Notes under the pieces: model-generated
Databases searched by the model: none
What the model saw: only the letters and a program-made list of their open reading frames with translations
What the model was told of the DNA's origin: nothing
NCBI GenBank assembly: GCA_028285315.1
Contig: JANQPU010000166.1
Coordinates: 1-39,756 of the forward strand
From: Acaryochloris sp. IP29b_bin.176
GTDB lineage: Bacteria; Cyanobacteriota; Cyanobacteriia; Thermosynechococcales; Thermosynechococcaceae
Reading direction: 5' to 3'
DNA: 39,756 nucleotides
Shown here: positions 7,647 to 17,274 of the stretch, in pieces
Layout of the letters: the number at the start of each line of letters is the position of its first letter
Position numbering within the stretch: position 1 is the stretch's first letter
Program-made: the position numbers and the translations under genes

Positions 7647-10262
7647 TTAGTCATAATAGTTCAAAAGAAACTGCTCCATCCCCTTTGTGTCACTCGGTTC
7701 GGCAAACAAATACCCTTGCGCATATTCACACTTCATTTGTGTGAGTTCCTCAGCTTGTTCCGCTAACTCTACCCCTTCAGCAACCACATCCATATGTAAG
7801 TTATGGGCTAAAGTAACGATGGTTTTGACAATTTCAAAGCCTTCTTCTGAATTCATGCGCTCCACAAAAGAGCGATCAATTTTCAGCGTATCTACCGGAA
7901 AAGCATTGAGATAGTTCAATGAGGAATACCCTGTCCCAAAATCATCAATACCCAGTTTAATGCCTAGGGTCTTAATAGCCTCTAACTTATCGGCTACATC
8001 AGAAGCATGATCCATCAAAACCCCTTCTGTAATTTCCAGTTTGAGGCGTTGGCAAGGCAAATTGGTATCTTCTAGAACAGCATGAATCTTTTTGACAAAA
8101 TTGGGTTGAGAAAATTGTCGGCTAGAAATATTGACATTGAGCTGTAGGTCAGCGGCCAAACTGTAGTGTCGTTGCCAAACCTGCATTTGATGGCAGGCTT
8201 GGGCTAAAACCCACCATCCTAGAGGAATAATCAGGCCAGCCTCCTCAGCCATCGGTACAAACTCGGACGGCAGGATTAGTCCCCGTTCAGGATGATGCCA
8301 ACGCACCAAAGCCTCTAATCCTACTAAGTCCTGGTTGTCTAAGGACACAATAGGTTGATAAAACAGTTGAAACTCTTGTCGCTCTATTGCCCGACGTAAA
8401 TCATTCTCTAATTGGGACAGAGCCAGTACTTGAGAGCGCATGTTACTACTAAAGATCTCATACCGATTTTTGCCCAGGTTCTTGGCGCGATACATCGCTG
8501 TATCAGCATCTCGCAGCAATTCTTCAGCCTGTTGGTATTCAGGGCTACTCAGGGCAATGCCGATACTGGTGCCAGTAAAAATTTCATGCCCTTCAATCAA
8601 AAATGCCAGCTTCAACTGTTGCTGAATTCGTTTAGCCGTCTGCAAAACATGATCCATGTTTTGGATGGTGCTCAGCAAAATCACGAACTCATCCCCCCCT
8701 AGTCGAGCAACGGTATCCTCCTCCCTTAAGCAGGATTGGAGCCGATCCCCGACTTCAACCAATAGCCGATCACCAATCATATGCCCCAGGCTATCGTTAA
8801 TAATTTTGAAGCGGTCCAAGTCCAAAAATAGGATAGCAAACTGATCTTGGGGATGCCGGTGATACTGTTTCATCGCTTGGGTTAGACGATCCATAAATAG
8901 CACCCGATTCGGTAAACGGGTTAAGGCATCATGGAGCGCATCATGGACCAACTGATCTCGGGCTAAATAATATTCGGTGATGTCGGTCTGGGAGCCCGCA
9001 ATTCGGTAGGGTTGATGATCTGCATCTCGTAGCGCCATGCCGCGACTTCGGAACCAGCGATATTCACCGTTTTTATGACGCAAGCGAAATTCACTTTGAA
9101 AGTGAGTGGTCCCGCCATTGAGATGTAGCGATAACTCTTGCTTGAGGCGATCTCGATCATCGGGATGAATCCGATCCAGCCATTCTTCGCAACGACCGCT
9201 AATTTCATCTTCGTTATAGCCAATCATCGACTTCCAGCGGGGAGAAAAATACACCCGATTGGAGCGTAAATGCCAATCCCAAAGGCCATCGTTAGCGCCT
9301 CTCGCAGCAGCAGCGTACCGTTCTTCACTTTCTCTCAGAATTTGTTCGGCTCGCTTGCGTTGGGTAATATCGACTAAATAACTACGAATGACCTGGCTTT
9401 CGGGCATGCAGTGAATGGATTGTTCGAAAACGCGATCGCGCACATGCACTTCCCGCACAAAGTAGGTATTGTGGGCTTTCTTGACCTCAGCTAGAAACCC
9501 TTTTAGAAGAGGATGGTGGTTGGATTCTAAAATATCCGGGAACTGAGAAACCGCTGCTGGGTTGATATACGTGATACTGCCACTAAAATCCGTTTCTATA
9601 ATCGGATGAGGCATCAATTCGGGAAACGACGAGAGGCGAACGAGGGCTGCTTCTCCCAGGTTACGGAGTTCTATATCAGAGGGCAGAAGTGTTTGAGTTA
9701 GTGGGGCAGAGGGGGTCGATGGTCTCGATGGGTCCATGGCCAGAAGGTCATCCAGCTCATACTCATCCGGGAAACCCGTCACCAAATGATAGGTTGCTTG
9801 AATGTCCTCGCCAAAAGAAATGATTTCTTGATCTTTGAGATCATGAGAGAACCGGCGTTTGCCATTGATCCAAAGACCATTACGGCTCCGTCGACCTTGA
9901 ATATTGCCATCAATGACGCGAAAAAAGTGATTGCCTGTTTTCGGCTCATGAATACGCAAGAAGAGAGCATGTTGGCGGGATACGGTCTCTACATTCAGAA
10001 CAATCGAGTTAGCTGGATGGCGACCCACAGAATATGTAGCGGCTTCTAGAACAACTGTTTGCTGATGTTCACCGTCTTTAATCACCAATAAGTGGTGGGC
10101 ACGGTTGGGTCTTTTGGCCAGAGGACCGAAGCCAGAGTGTCTGGATTGAGGGGGATGACTTCGAGGCTCTCGCAGAGTAGGAGAAGTGATATCTCCTGGA
10201 ATGACATCCATGCCTATCTGGGTCGTTGTTTCTTGCACAAGAATTCTGACGGGTAATAGCAT
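7647..10262 (-). CDS. FHA-PAS-PAS-GGDEF-EAL cyclic-di-GMP signalling protein
   Basis: A cytosolic protein of 871 residues predicted to make and/or break cyclic di-GMP. Domains in order: FHA about 58-155 (GRHPANSIV at 80-88, SRQHA at 95-99), PAS about 205-305, PAS/PAC about 311-435 with HPDD, GGDEF about 440-605 and EAL about 615-865. The GGDEF active site is intact (RLGGDEF, 520-526), as is the inhibitory I-site R513-E-E-D516 five residues before it. The EAL part keeps EALVRW, EITEG, DDFGTGYSSL and LKIDRSFV, so both activities look possible. The FHA domain suggests binding to a phosphothreonine partner. No membrane segment is seen. The start is taken at the first ATG; ATG at codon 18 is possible, because the first 55 residues are not part of a domain. 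c-di-GMP commonly controls cyanobacterial motility, which fits the hmp locus 10 kb away, but no direct link is visible. Confidence 0.93.
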   Translation of the reverse strand: MLLPVRILVQETTTQIGMDVIPGDITSPTLREPRSHPPQSRHSGFGPLAKRPNRAHHLLVIKDGEHQQTVVLEAATYSVGRHPANSIVLNVETVSRQHALFLRIHEPKTGNHFFRVIDGNIQGRRSRNGLWINGKRRFSHDLKDQEIISFGEDIQATYHLVTGFPDEYELDDLLAMDPSRPSTPSAPLTQTLLPSDIELRNLGEAALVRLSSFPELMPHPIIETDFSGSITYINPAAVSQFPDILESNHHPLLKGFLAEVKKAHNTYFVREVHVRDRVFEQSIHCMPESQVIRSYLVDITQRKRAEQILRESEERYAAAARGANDGLWDWHLRSNRVYFSPRWKSMIGYNEDEISGRCEEWLDRIHPDDRDRLKQELSLHLNGGTTHFQSEFRLRHKNGEYRWFRSRGMALRDADHQPYRIAGSQTDITEYYLARDQLVHDALHDALTRLPNRVLFMDRLTQAMKQYHRHPQDQFAILFLDLDRFKIINDSLGHMIGDRLLVEVGDRLQSCLREEDTVARLGGDEFVILLSTIQNMDHVLQTAKRIQQQLKLAFLIEGHEIFTGTSIGIALSSPEYQQAEELLRDADTAMYRAKNLGKNRYEIFSSNMRSQVLALSQLENDLRRAIERQEFQLFYQPIVSLDNQDLVGLEALVRWHHPERGLILPSEFVPMAEEAGLIIPLGWWVLAQACHQMQVWQRHYSLAADLQLNVNISSRQFSQPNFVKKIHAVLEDTNLPCQRLKLEITEGVLMDHASDVADKLEAIKTLGIKLGIDDFGTGYSSLNYLNAFPVDTLKIDRSFVERMNSEEGFEIVKTIVTLAHNLHMDVVAEGVELAEQAEELTQMKCEYAQGYLFAEPSDTKGMEQFLLNYYD

Positions 10263-10772
10263 TCAGGAAACAAGGATAGTTGCCTGAGGCAGGTTAGAGT
10301 GATCGATCGAACAGGCAAATAGATCAAAAACACAGCACTTTAATGCCTATATTCTGCCTTATATGCCTGCATTTTGTGATTTTTGTTAATTATTACGAAT
10401 GGCTGTATTCCCATCAGGATCCGATTGATCTACCCTATGGCTGGAGGTGAAAACCGCGCCTGGTAAAATCTAGAGCATCATTAATGGTAAATACTCATTG
10501 TTATAGAAATGATTCTAACCTCATTATTTTTAATGTGTTGAATCATGATGTGATTGGGGAAGCGCTAATATTGAGCATTCCCAGATGGCCAAAAAAAACA
10601 ATCATTTTTCTGGGTCAACGAAAAAACCTCTGGTTGCTCCACTACTTTAACAACTATTGAGGTGGGTCCTTCATCTATTCCTCTCATACACTGCAGTTGA
10701 GAGTCCCTATACTTGTTATTCCTACCCTCATAAAATAAAAATCCACCCCTGCTGTAATGATTAACCTCTGTT
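10263..10772. other. Divergent intergenic region, 510 bp
   Basis: AT-rich spacer between two genes that point away from each other, so it should hold both promoters. An 11-base palindrome TGCCTGAGGCA is at 10281-10291, and three further TGCCT copies lie at 10344, 10355 and 10364. No convincing small gene, tRNA or terminator was found. Confidence 0.5.
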
Positions 10773-11723
10773 ATGACTCTTAAACTCAAACCCGATTGGG
10801 CAGGAGAAGATTGGCTATCTAAATTAGTCAACCTTTTAATCCAAACCAAGCCCATTTACACGATCATGAAACAGCAGGCCAGACAAGTATTAATCAAAAC
10901 GGCTGAGAAAAATGGCATTCCCTGGCGTCAAACGTACCAAGCTTTAGAAGCTTCTGATACCAAAGCGTATTTAGGCCGAAACACCGATCCCACCCTCGTC
11001 TATCCCAGCTACTATCAAGTGCCTTTTCATGCCTATGAACAGGGTAATCTCTGTTGGTCTGCTGCCTTTGAAGCTGAATCTGCAACCTATGCTATGGCGT
11101 TACGGGTCTGGCCCCAAGAAGACCTCACTTGGGAAACCGCGCAACAACGTTTACGCTCCAGCTTTCATAACGTCCTCGCGAACTATGGGCCGACAGAAGT
11201 CAAGAATATTCTAGATGCAGGGTGTTCCGTTGGGCTATCCACCTTTGCTCTCCACCATTATTATCAGTCCACACAAGACCATCTCGTGCATACAACGGGA
11301 CTAGATCTTTCTCCTTATATGTTATCTGTCGCTCAAAAACGAGACGTGAATCGAGAGATTACTTGGAAGCACGGCAAAGCTGAAGAAACAGGACTGCCCA
11401 ATTGCTCTTTTGATCTGATTACCCTCCAGTTTGTAATTCATGAATTGCCTCGCGAAATTACCCAACAAATTTTTGTAGAGGCAATGCGGCTCCTTCGACC
11501 AGGTGGATGCCTGGCACTGGTAGACAACAATCCCAAATCACCTGTGATCCAAAATTTACCCCCAGTCCTGTTCACCTTGATGAAAAGCACAGAACCCTGG
11601 AGTGATGACTACTACACATTTGATGTGGAGTCTGCTTTAAAAACCGCTGGCTTTGAGCATACCCTCACCACGGCTAGCGATCCGCGCCACCGAACCATTA
11701 TTGGCACCAAGCCCCAAGGTTAA
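10773..11723 (+). CDS. Class I SAM-dependent methyltransferase
   Basis: A cytosolic enzyme of 316 residues. The catalytic domain lies in the second half: motif I LDAGCSVG (147-154), the acidic end of strand 2 in GLDLSPYML (176-184), motif II around FDLITLQFVIHEL (213-225), and the UbiE-like LLRPGGCLALVD. The final G of GxGxG is kept but the middle one is Ser. The first 130 residues form a helical extension with DPTLVYPSYYQVPFHAYEQG, typical of a group of cyanobacterial and plastid methyltransferases whose substrates are unknown to me. It ends ten bases before the converging cysS. The substrate cannot be named from the sequence. Confidence 0.85.
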   Translation: MTLKLKPDWAGEDWLSKLVNLLIQTKPIYTIMKQQARQVLIKTAEKNGIPWRQTYQALEASDTKAYLGRNTDPTLVYPSYYQVPFHAYEQGNLCWSAAFEAESATYAMALRVWPQEDLTWETAQQRLRSSFHNVLANYGPTEVKNILDAGCSVGLSTFALHHYYQSTQDHLVHTTGLDLSPYMLSVAQKRDVNREITWKHGKAEETGLPNCSFDLITLQFVIHELPREITQQIFVEAMRLLRPGGCLALVDNNPKSPVIQNLPPVLFTLMKSTEPWSDDYYTFDVESALKTAGFEHTLTTASDPRHRTIIGTKPQG

Positions 11724-11732
11724 GGGTTTGCC

Positions 11733-13235
11733 TCATTCGCGCAGCCATCGAGTTCCTCCGCCGGGTTGGTCAATTAGCGTAATCCCCTGCGCTTTGAGCT
11801 GATCACGGATGCGATCGCTCTCCGCATAATTTTTGGCCTGCCGCGCGGCTTGCCGCTCCTCGATCAAAGCTTCAATGGCTTGCTCGCTGAATTTATCCTC
11901 AGGCGTAGAGAGATCGGGTTGCGCTTCTAGCCCTAACACCTGGGATAAACACACTAAGGTTTGCCACTGGTTTCTCAGATCATCACTGGGGATAGACGTT
12001 TCCCCCTGATGACTGAGAACATTGCCTGCTTTCCGCAAATCCTTGGCTAACTCAAATAAGACGACCAGGCCACCGGGAGAATTAAAGTCATCATCCATCG
12101 CTGACTGAAATCGGTGGACGGCATCACTCGAATCTGGAATCCGCATGTTGGCGGGATTGCCAAAATCGGGATCGTTGTGGTCTGACCATTGTAGTTGAGC
12201 ACCATAGTCATATCCAAATAGCAGCCCCTCTTTCAGGGTTTGCCAACTTTGCTGCGCGGCTGCGATCGCATCATCTGTAAAATCTATTGGTTTTCGATAC
12301 TGCGCCTGCAAAACAAAGAGTCTCAAGGCCATCGGGTCTAGCGTTTGCCCCGACAAAATAGGCAACGGTGTATCCAAGAGCTGGCGAATGGTCGTGAAGT
12401 TCCCGAGAGACTTGGACATCTTTTCCCCCCCGACATTTACAAATCCGTTATGCATCCAGTAGCGAGCCAGCCGAGGCGTTAGCGCTGCTTCCGATTGGGC
12501 AATCTCATTTTCATGATGTGGAAATACCAAATCTGATCCACCGGCATGAATATCAATTTCTGTGCCCAAGCATTGATTAACCATAGCCGAACATTCAATA
12601 TGCCATCCTGGACGCCCAGGCCCCCAAGGGGAGTCCCAGCTGGGTTCTCCAGGTTTAGCGGCCTTCCAAAGAGCGAAATCGAGAGGATGACGTTTTTTTT
12701 GCTCAGCTTGATCACGTTGTTCCACGCGCCCGCTGGCACCCGCTTCCATCTGATCTAGCAACCGCCCAGAAAGTTTGCCATAGCCTGGAAACTTCTCAAC
12801 TGCAAAGTAAACATCACCATTGGCGGCATAAGCAACTTCCTGAGCCTCTAATTTTTGAATCAGGTTAACAATAGCCGGTATGGATTCCGTTGCCTTGGGA
12901 TAATGATCTGCTGCCAAGATATTGAGGCGGGCCATATCTTCTTCATAGGCTTGAATAAAGGTCTGGGTCACTGCTTGCCAATTTTGACCCGTTTGAGCCG
13001 CCCGGTTGAGAATTTTGTCATCAATATCGGTGTAATTTTGCACATACGTCACGTCAAATCCTCGCCATTGCAGATAGCGGCGAACGACATCCCAGACAAT
13101 ATAGGACCGAGCATGGCCCAAATGACAATAGTCATACACCGTCACGCCGCAGCAATAGAATTTCACTTTGCCAGACTCGATCGTTGTCAAAGGTTCTTTG
13201 GTTCGACTCAGGGTGTTATAGAGTTGCAGGGGCAT
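11733..13235 (-). CDS. cysS: Cysteinyl-tRNA synthetase
   Basis: Charges tRNA-Cys with cysteine; an essential cytosolic class I synthetase. At 500 residues it is near the family's usual 460-500. It carries the HIGH-type motif HLGH (38-41), the KMSKS loop (EKMSKSLGN), and the zinc-site features that give cysteine specificity: Cys near 29 (YCCGVTVYD), the Cys in WHIECSAM, and His/Glu in [12 protein letters not shown]. The C-terminal helical part ends in a Gly-Gly-rich GGGTRWLRE, as in many homologues. It is divergent from coaD across a 187-base region, and its 3' end nearly meets the methyltransferase gene. Confidence 0.98.
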   Translation of the reverse strand: MPLQLYNTLSRTKEPLTTIESGKVKFYCCGVTVYDYCHLGHARSYIVWDVVRRYLQWRGFDVTYVQNYTDIDDKILNRAAQTGQNWQAVTQTFIQAYEEDMARLNILAADHYPKATESIPAIVNLIQKLEAQEVAYAANGDVYFAVEKFPGYGKLSGRLLDQMEAGASGRVEQRDQAEQKKRHPLDFALWKAAKPGEPSWDSPWGPGRPGWHIECSAMVNQCLGTEIDIHAGGSDLVFPHHENEIAQSEAALTPRLARYWMHNGFVNVGGEKMSKSLGNFTTIRQLLDTPLPILSGQTLDPMALRLFVLQAQYRKPIDFTDDAIAAAQQSWQTLKEGLLFGYDYGAQLQWSDHNDPDFGNPANMRIPDSSDAVHRFQSAMDDDFNSPGGLVVLFELAKDLRKAGNVLSHQGETSIPSDDLRNQWQTLVCLSQVLGLEAQPDLSTPEDKFSEQAIEALIEERQAARQAKNYAESDRIRDQLKAQGITLIDQPGGGTRWLRE

Positions 13236-13393
13236 GATTCGGACGCTTTCAAACTAACTCAACAGACTCAAAGAATACGAATAGACCAAGGTAGGAACAA
13301 AAGATCGGCACTTCATCTAATGAATTGTGAATAAGTGGAAAAAACGTTAGCATTATTTTTGTTTTAAAGATCTCAAACTTGGAGAGATTAGAT

Positions 13394-13399
13394 TATAAT
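13394..13399 (+). promoter_or_regulatory. Possible -10 box of coaD
   Basis: A perfect TATAAT lies 24 bases before the coaD ATG. No good -35 is present at the proper distance. This would leave a short leader of about 17 bases without a clear ribosome site. Confidence 0.35.
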
Positions 13400-13422
13400 C
13401 GCCACAACCAAGCATCCAAAAT

Positions 13423-13953
13423 ATGATTGCAGTCTACCCCGGCAGTTTTGACCCCATTACTTTAGGGCATCTCGATATTATTGAACGAGGATGCAAACTA
13501 TTTGAATGGGTGATTGTTGCTGTAGCCCGCAATCCCAATAAAGCGCCCTTATTTTCGGTTCAACAACGCCTCCAGCAAATTCAAGACTGTACCCAGCACC
13601 TTGCCAACTTAGAGCTTGACACGTTTGATACACTAACAGTGACTTATACGCAAAAGCGGAAAGCGCAGGTGCTGTTGCGGGGGCTGCGGGTTTTATCCGA
13701 TTTTGAGTATGAGTTGCAAATGGCTCATACCAACCACAGCTTATCTCCCCATATCGAAACCGTGTTTCTGGCCACCTCTAATGAATATAGCTTTCTAAGC
13801 AGTAGCTTAGTCAAAGAAATTGCTAAATTTGGTGGATCAGTTGCGCATCTTGTTCCTGAAAACGTTGCCATCGAGTTAGAAGAATGCTTCACCAAGACTC
13901 CTCCTTCAGTGTCGATACCACCGCCAACGGCACCGATTACACCAACGGATTAG
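13423..13953 (+). CDS. coaD: Phosphopantetheine adenylyltransferase
   Basis: Catalyses the fourth step of coenzyme A synthesis, joining 4'-phosphopantetheine and ATP to dephospho-CoA. The nucleotidyltransferase signature [15 protein letters not shown] sits at 5-19, with the catalytic TxGH histidine at 17. [19 protein letters not shown] (near 86-104) and the C-terminal [15 protein letters not shown] are also family hallmarks. Length is 176 residues against about 160 in most bacteria; the last 20 are a Ser/Thr/Pro-rich tail ([17 protein letters not shown]). That tail is encoded where the next gene already begins in another frame, which explains its low complexity. Confidence 0.97.
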   Translation: MIAVYPGSFDPITLGHLDIIERGCKLFEWVIVAVARNPNKAPLFSVQQRLQQIQDCTQHLANLELDTFDTLTVTYTQKRKAQVLLRGLRVLSDFEYELQMAHTNHSLSPHIETVFLATSNEYSFLSSSLVKEIAKFGGSVAHLVPENVAIELEECFTKTPPSVSIPPPTAPITPTD

Positions 13954-14525
13954 CGGCTCATCAATCTCAAGGATTAGAACTGCAACAACAGCTGCAACGC
14001 TTAGAAGAAATTATTGTCCTAGACGGCTTAAAAATGCCGCTCACCCGTCGTACTGTGGTGGATGAAGAGCAGCTCTTATCACAGCTTTTAGCCGTAGAAA
14101 GAAGCATCCCAGATACGATTCGGGCTGCTGAAAATATCTTGCAAAATAAAGAAGATATTATCAATCGGGCCAATCAATATGCAGAAGAACTGATCCAATC
14201 GGCAGAGCAGCGAGCGGCCCAAATTGCAGATGAACTGACCATTATTCAGCAGGCTGAGATGGAAGCCCAGCATTTGCGTAAGCAGGTGCAAGGTGAAATT
14301 GAGACCATGCGTCAACGGAATATTGCCGAAGTAGAGCGGGTCAGACGCCAAACCCAGCAAGAAATTGAGGCCATGCGCCAAGCGGCTCAAGCCGAATGCG
14401 AACAAATTCAGCTTGAAGCCGATCGATATGCAGAGCAGGTGCTCAAAGAGCTAGAAGATCGATTGGGACATATGACGCGTGTGATCCAAAATGGTCGCTC
14501 CCATTTGCAGAGTTCTACTTCATAA
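13884..14525 (+). CDS. DivIVA-like coiled-coil protein
   Basis: A protein of 213 residues, mostly one long coiled coil (about 27-205) rich in Gln, Glu, Arg and Ala. The conserved beginning [19 protein letters not shown], then [16 protein letters not shown], followed by [19 protein letters not shown], is typical of cyanobacterial DivIVA-like proteins (the Cdv3 group), which take part in septum placement and cell shape. It is often mis-annotated as an ATP synthase b-like protein. The chosen ATG lies 70 bases inside coaD; downstream the next ATG is at codon 50, inside the conserved part, so an overlapping start is likely unless a TTG/CTG is used. Translation is probably coupled with coaD. Confidence 0.8.
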   Translation: MLHQDSSFSVDTTANGTDYTNGLAAHQSQGLELQQQLQRLEEIIVLDGLKMPLTRRTVVDEEQLLSQLLAVERSIPDTIRAAENILQNKEDIINRANQYAEELIQSAEQRAAQIADELTIIQQAEMEAQHLRKQVQGEIETMRQRNIAEVERVRRQTQQEIEAMRQAAQAECEQIQLEADRYAEQVLKELEDRLGHMTRVIQNGRSHLQSSTS

Positions 14526-14573
14526 TGGAAAAAATTGCTTATATTAAGTACAAGAAGCAATGAATCAATAATC

Positions 14574-14906
14574 ATGATTGAGCCGATTCCAGCCGTAACC
14601 CTACCCCCTTGTAGCAGTCCCGAGCAGGAAGCCCAATGGTTACAACAATCACTGCATACGTGGCTCGACCAAGAATTTTTACCAGAAGTAGTTAACCATA
14701 AAATCGCCCAGCGGGCTGCTGCCGTTTACTTAAGACAGCGCATGGAAGGAGAAAATGATGTGGGCTCCTTACTAATCGCTATTTTAACTGAAATGCAAAG
14801 CTTTGATTTCTCCAAAAGCTTTTATAGTGAGTTTGCCGTGGCCAACGCTGTTAGCGATCTGCTACTCAATAGCTTAGGAATTGATACCTGCTGCGGACAA
14901 TCCTGA
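14574..14906 (+). CDS. Small conserved hypothetical protein
   Basis: About 110 residues from ATG 14574 (MIEPIPAVTL). The frame is open back to a TTG at 14535, but that extension looks non-coding. The body is helical and amphipathic, with EQEAQWLQQSLHTWLDQEFLP, then RAAAVYLRQRMEGENDVGSLL and FAVANAVSDLLLNSLGI, and it ends in a Cys pair (DTCCGQS). I recognise it only as a type of small protein kept in cyanobacteria, and no function can be given. It follows the DivIVA-like gene by 48 bases on the same strand and is probably in the same transcript. Confidence 0.75.
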   Translation: MIEPIPAVTLPPCSSPEQEAQWLQQSLHTWLDQEFLPEVVNHKIAQRAAAVYLRQRMEGENDVGSLLIAILTEMQSFDFSKSFYSEFAVANAVSDLLLNSLGIDTCCGQS

Positions 14907-14983
14907 TAGGGCTGGGTTTGATGTCAGGTAGGTGCAGAGAGCCTGATTCGCTACCTATCCTGCAGACTCTAGATAAGCAAAGT

Positions 14984-15014
14984 CAGCTCCCCTGATTCAA
15001 GCCTAGGGAAGCTG
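14984..15014 (-). terminator. Possible terminator hairpin after rpsN
   Basis: Read on the minus strand, CAGCTTCCCT and AGGGGAGCTG form a ten-pair stem with one G-U pair and an 11-base loop, about 30 bases after the rpsN stop. The T-run behind it is weak (ACTTTGCTT). It could also serve the converging small gene that ends at 14906. Confidence 0.4.
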
Positions 15015-15044
15015 CTACTTGAGCAATAAACAACACGGTGTTTT

Positions 15045-15347
15045 TTACCAGCTAGATTTAGTGACGCCTGGCAATAAACCTTCGTGAGCCATTTCTCGTA
15101 ATACATGTCGGGACAAACCAAAATCCCGATAGTAGCCACGAGACCGTCCTGTTACCCAGCAACGATTGCGCAAGCGGGTAGGGGCGCTATTTCGAGGTAA
15201 ACGCTGGAGCTGACGATGCAAATCCATCCGCTCTTGCTGAGAGGTCGCTTGAGAAATTTGTTCGAGTAGCGCTTGGCGCTTGTGAGCGTATTTTGCGACT
15301 AGTCTTTGTCGCTTTTTTTCTCGCTCAACCATGCCTTTTTTAGCCAT
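15045..15347 (-). CDS. rpsN: 30S ribosomal protein S14
   Basis: A small-subunit head protein that binds 16S rRNA. Its 100 residues match the long, zinc-free S14 form: N-terminal [16 protein letters not shown], the middle [17 protein letters not shown] and the signature [22 protein letters not shown]. The CxxC pairs of the short zinc form are absent. As is common in cyanobacteria, it stands alone and not in an S10/spc ribosomal operon. The start ATG fits the family exactly. Confidence 0.98.
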   Translation of the reverse strand: MAKKGMVEREKKRQRLVAKYAHKRQALLEQISQATSQQERMDLHRQLQRLPRNSAPTRLRNRCWVTGRSRGYYRDFGLSRHVLREMAHEGLLPGVTKSSW

Positions 15348-15430
15348 GAAGTTATGGAATGTCCAATCGAAAATTTAAACAGTGTTTTCTATCTTAACGA
15401 ATCTTGTCGATTTTTTCGCAAAGATTTCAA

Positions 15431-16102
15431 TTACTTTTGGGTGGAGTGGACTGGGGTGACCTTACCTGCCGAAGGACAGAGATCAGATAATGCACAGCGG
15501 TCGCACGTAGGTTTCCGAGCCATACAGACGGCCCGACCATGGTAAATCAACCGGATTGACCAATTCTCCCAGTCTTCTTGAGGCAGGAGTTGCATTAAAT
15601 CTTGTTCTATTTTGATAGGTGCTTGATGACGGGTTAAGCCTAAACGATTCGTTAACCGTTTGACATGGGTATCAACCGTAACCCCCATATTGATACCAAA
15701 GCCATGGGCCAAAACGACGTTAGCCGTTTTACGAGCAACGCCCGGCAAGGTGAGCAACAAGTCCATCTCACGCGGAACCTGACCCTCAAAATCACTCACA
15801 ATTTTTTGGCAGGCTTCCTGAATATGCTTGGCTTTATTGCGATAAAAACCTGTGGATCGGATGAGTTGTTCAAGATCGAGGCGATCGGCTGCGGCTAAAG
15901 CTGGCGCATCAGGATAAGCGGCAAAGAGAGCAGGGGTCACCTGGTTGACTCGCTCATCCGTGCACTGAGCGGATAAAATCGTGGCAACCAGCAGTTGGAC
16001 GGGTGTGTCATAGGTCAAACTGCAGGTGGCATCTGGATATAGGTCCTTCAACCGGGCCAGTAATTTTAAGGCTTTTAGCGATTTGGCTGATCTACGAGGC
16101 AT
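15431..16102 (-). CDS. nth: Endonuclease III (base-excision DNA glycosylase/AP lyase)
   Basis: Removes oxidised pyrimidines from DNA and cuts at the abasic site. From ATG 16102 the protein has 223 residues; GTG 16108 would add two. It holds the helix-hairpin-helix with the catalytic Lys (LPGVARKTANVVLAHGF), the catalytic Asp in VDTHVKRL, and the [4Fe-4S] ligands at the C-terminus in Cys-x6-Cys-x2-Cys-x5-Cys spacing (CMARKPTCDRCALSDLC). The short C-terminal tail (PSAGKVTPVHSTQK) is not part of the domain. It starts eight bases after the rseP stop, so the two are probably co-transcribed. Confidence 0.96.
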   Translation of the reverse strand: MPRRSAKSLKALKLLARLKDLYPDATCSLTYDTPVQLLVATILSAQCTDERVNQVTPALFAAYPDAPALAAADRLDLEQLIRSTGFYRNKAKHIQEACQKIVSDFEGQVPREMDLLLTLPGVARKTANVVLAHGFGINMGVTVDTHVKRLTNRLGLTRHQAPIKIEQDLMQLLPQEDWENWSIRLIYHGRAVCMARKPTCDRCALSDLCPSAGKVTPVHSTQK

Positions 16103-16110
16103 GACCACTC

Positions 16111-17199
16111 TTAGATCATCAGTTTGGCTGTATCTAGCACAATCATAAACATCCCTAGTCCTAGGAGCAGAAATAGCCCAACCTGCATCACACCTTCTTG
16201 AATATTATTGGGTAAGGGTTTACCCCGAAGACCTTCTAGCAGGAGAAACGCCAGTTGACCACCATCGAGAGCAGGCAGAGGCAAGATATTAATAAAAGCC
16301 AGATTCACACTGATAATTGCGGCAAACTGGAACAGGCTACTCCTATCTGTGCGGGCCATGTCAGCACCAATGGCAACAATACCTACAGGGCCTGCTACTT
16401 GACTGGCTGACTCTCGAAAATTGCCGATTAGTTGCCCCAGTGAGTTGGCCATAAAACCAACAACTTTCTGAAACTCTCTAGCGGCAGCGGTGAACAGTTC
16501 GCCTAGGTTTTGAATAGGACGCCGGACAAGGCGACCATTGGGTGCTAGCTGCACTCCTATTCGGGCAATACCATCTTCTGAACGTTCAGGAATAATGCCA
16601 ATCTCTAGCTCTTGTTCTTGCCGCTGTATCTGCAATTGAATAGGACGACCATTACTATTTTGGATAGATTGCATCAGGAAGTCACGGGCTGATTCCGCTT
16701 GCCCTAGGGATTGACCATCAATGGCAACTACGACATCTCTGGCTTGAATTCCTGCTTCAGCGGCAACAGAACTCACATCTGTCGCGACCTGAGCAATCAA
16801 TACCCCAGGTTGGTATTGCACACCACCTGGGACACCCACGATACCGACTTCTGTCACGAGCAGTAGGTAAGCAAAAATAAGATTTGCAATCACCCCAGCA
16901 CTAATTACGATGGCCCGATCTAAAATTGGTCGATTTCGCATTAGATTTGGATCCGTGAGGGGAATAGAGCTTTCTGGATCTTCATCTGGAAAACCGACAT
17001 ACCCCCCCAGCGGGATGCTACGCAAGGCATACTCCGTTTGTTCGCCCTGATATTTCCACAGGATAGGACCAAAACCAATGGAAAAGCGGTTGACATGGAT
17101 TCCTTGAAGTCTAGCAGCAAGGAAGTGACCCAATTCATGGACGGCAATCAGCAGTCCTAGAATACCGATCATAACGAGGATTCCAGCAAAGGCAGGCAT
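16111..17199 (-). CDS. rseP: Site-2-type intramembrane metalloprotease RseP
   Basis: Cuts transmembrane segments of anti-sigma factors or signal-peptide remnants inside the membrane. From ATG 17199 it has 362 residues; GTG 17217 adds six that lie before the usual start. The first membrane helix carries the zinc motif HELGH (residues 21-25). A PDZ domain lies at about 125-210 (GVLIAQVATDVSS, DVVVAIDGQ). The third zinc ligand is the Asp in NILPLPALDGGQ, followed by a last membrane helix. Only one PDZ is present, as usual in cyanobacteria and Gram-positive bacteria, not two as in Escherichia coli. The layout points to the plasma or thylakoid membrane. nth follows directly. Confidence 0.95.
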   Translation of the reverse strand: MPAFAGILVMIGILGLLIAVHELGHFLAARLQGIHVNRFSIGFGPILWKYQGEQTEYALRSIPLGGYVGFPDEDPESSIPLTDPNLMRNRPILDRAIVISAGVIANLIFAYLLLVTEVGIVGVPGGVQYQPGVLIAQVATDVSSVAAEAGIQARDVVVAIDGQSLGQAESARDFLMQSIQNSNGRPIQLQIQRQEQELEIGIIPERSEDGIARIGVQLAPNGRLVRRPIQNLGELFTAAAREFQKVVGFMANSLGQLIGNFRESASQVAGPVGIVAIGADMARTDRSSLFQFAAIISVNLAFINILPLPALDGGQLAFLLLEGLRGKPLPNNIQEGVMQVGLFLLLGLGMFMIVLDTAKLMI

Positions 17200-17274
17200 G
17201 AATGCACCTAAAATCACGGCTCTAATCCAATCATAGGGGATTAGGTTTAACTATCTTAACGCTATTGACGACCT

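Noticed and set aside
7647-7660. Possible terminator between the NlpD-like gene and the GGDEF-EAL gene
   Set aside because: Only three bases separate the stops and no GC-rich hairpin with a T-run is present.
10565-10855. 96-codon minus-strand frame before the methyltransferase
   Set aside because: Covers the methyltransferase start and spacer, no family resemblance.
12855-13334. 159-codon plus-strand frame opposite cysS
   Set aside because: Shadow of the conserved N-terminal catalytic part of CysS.
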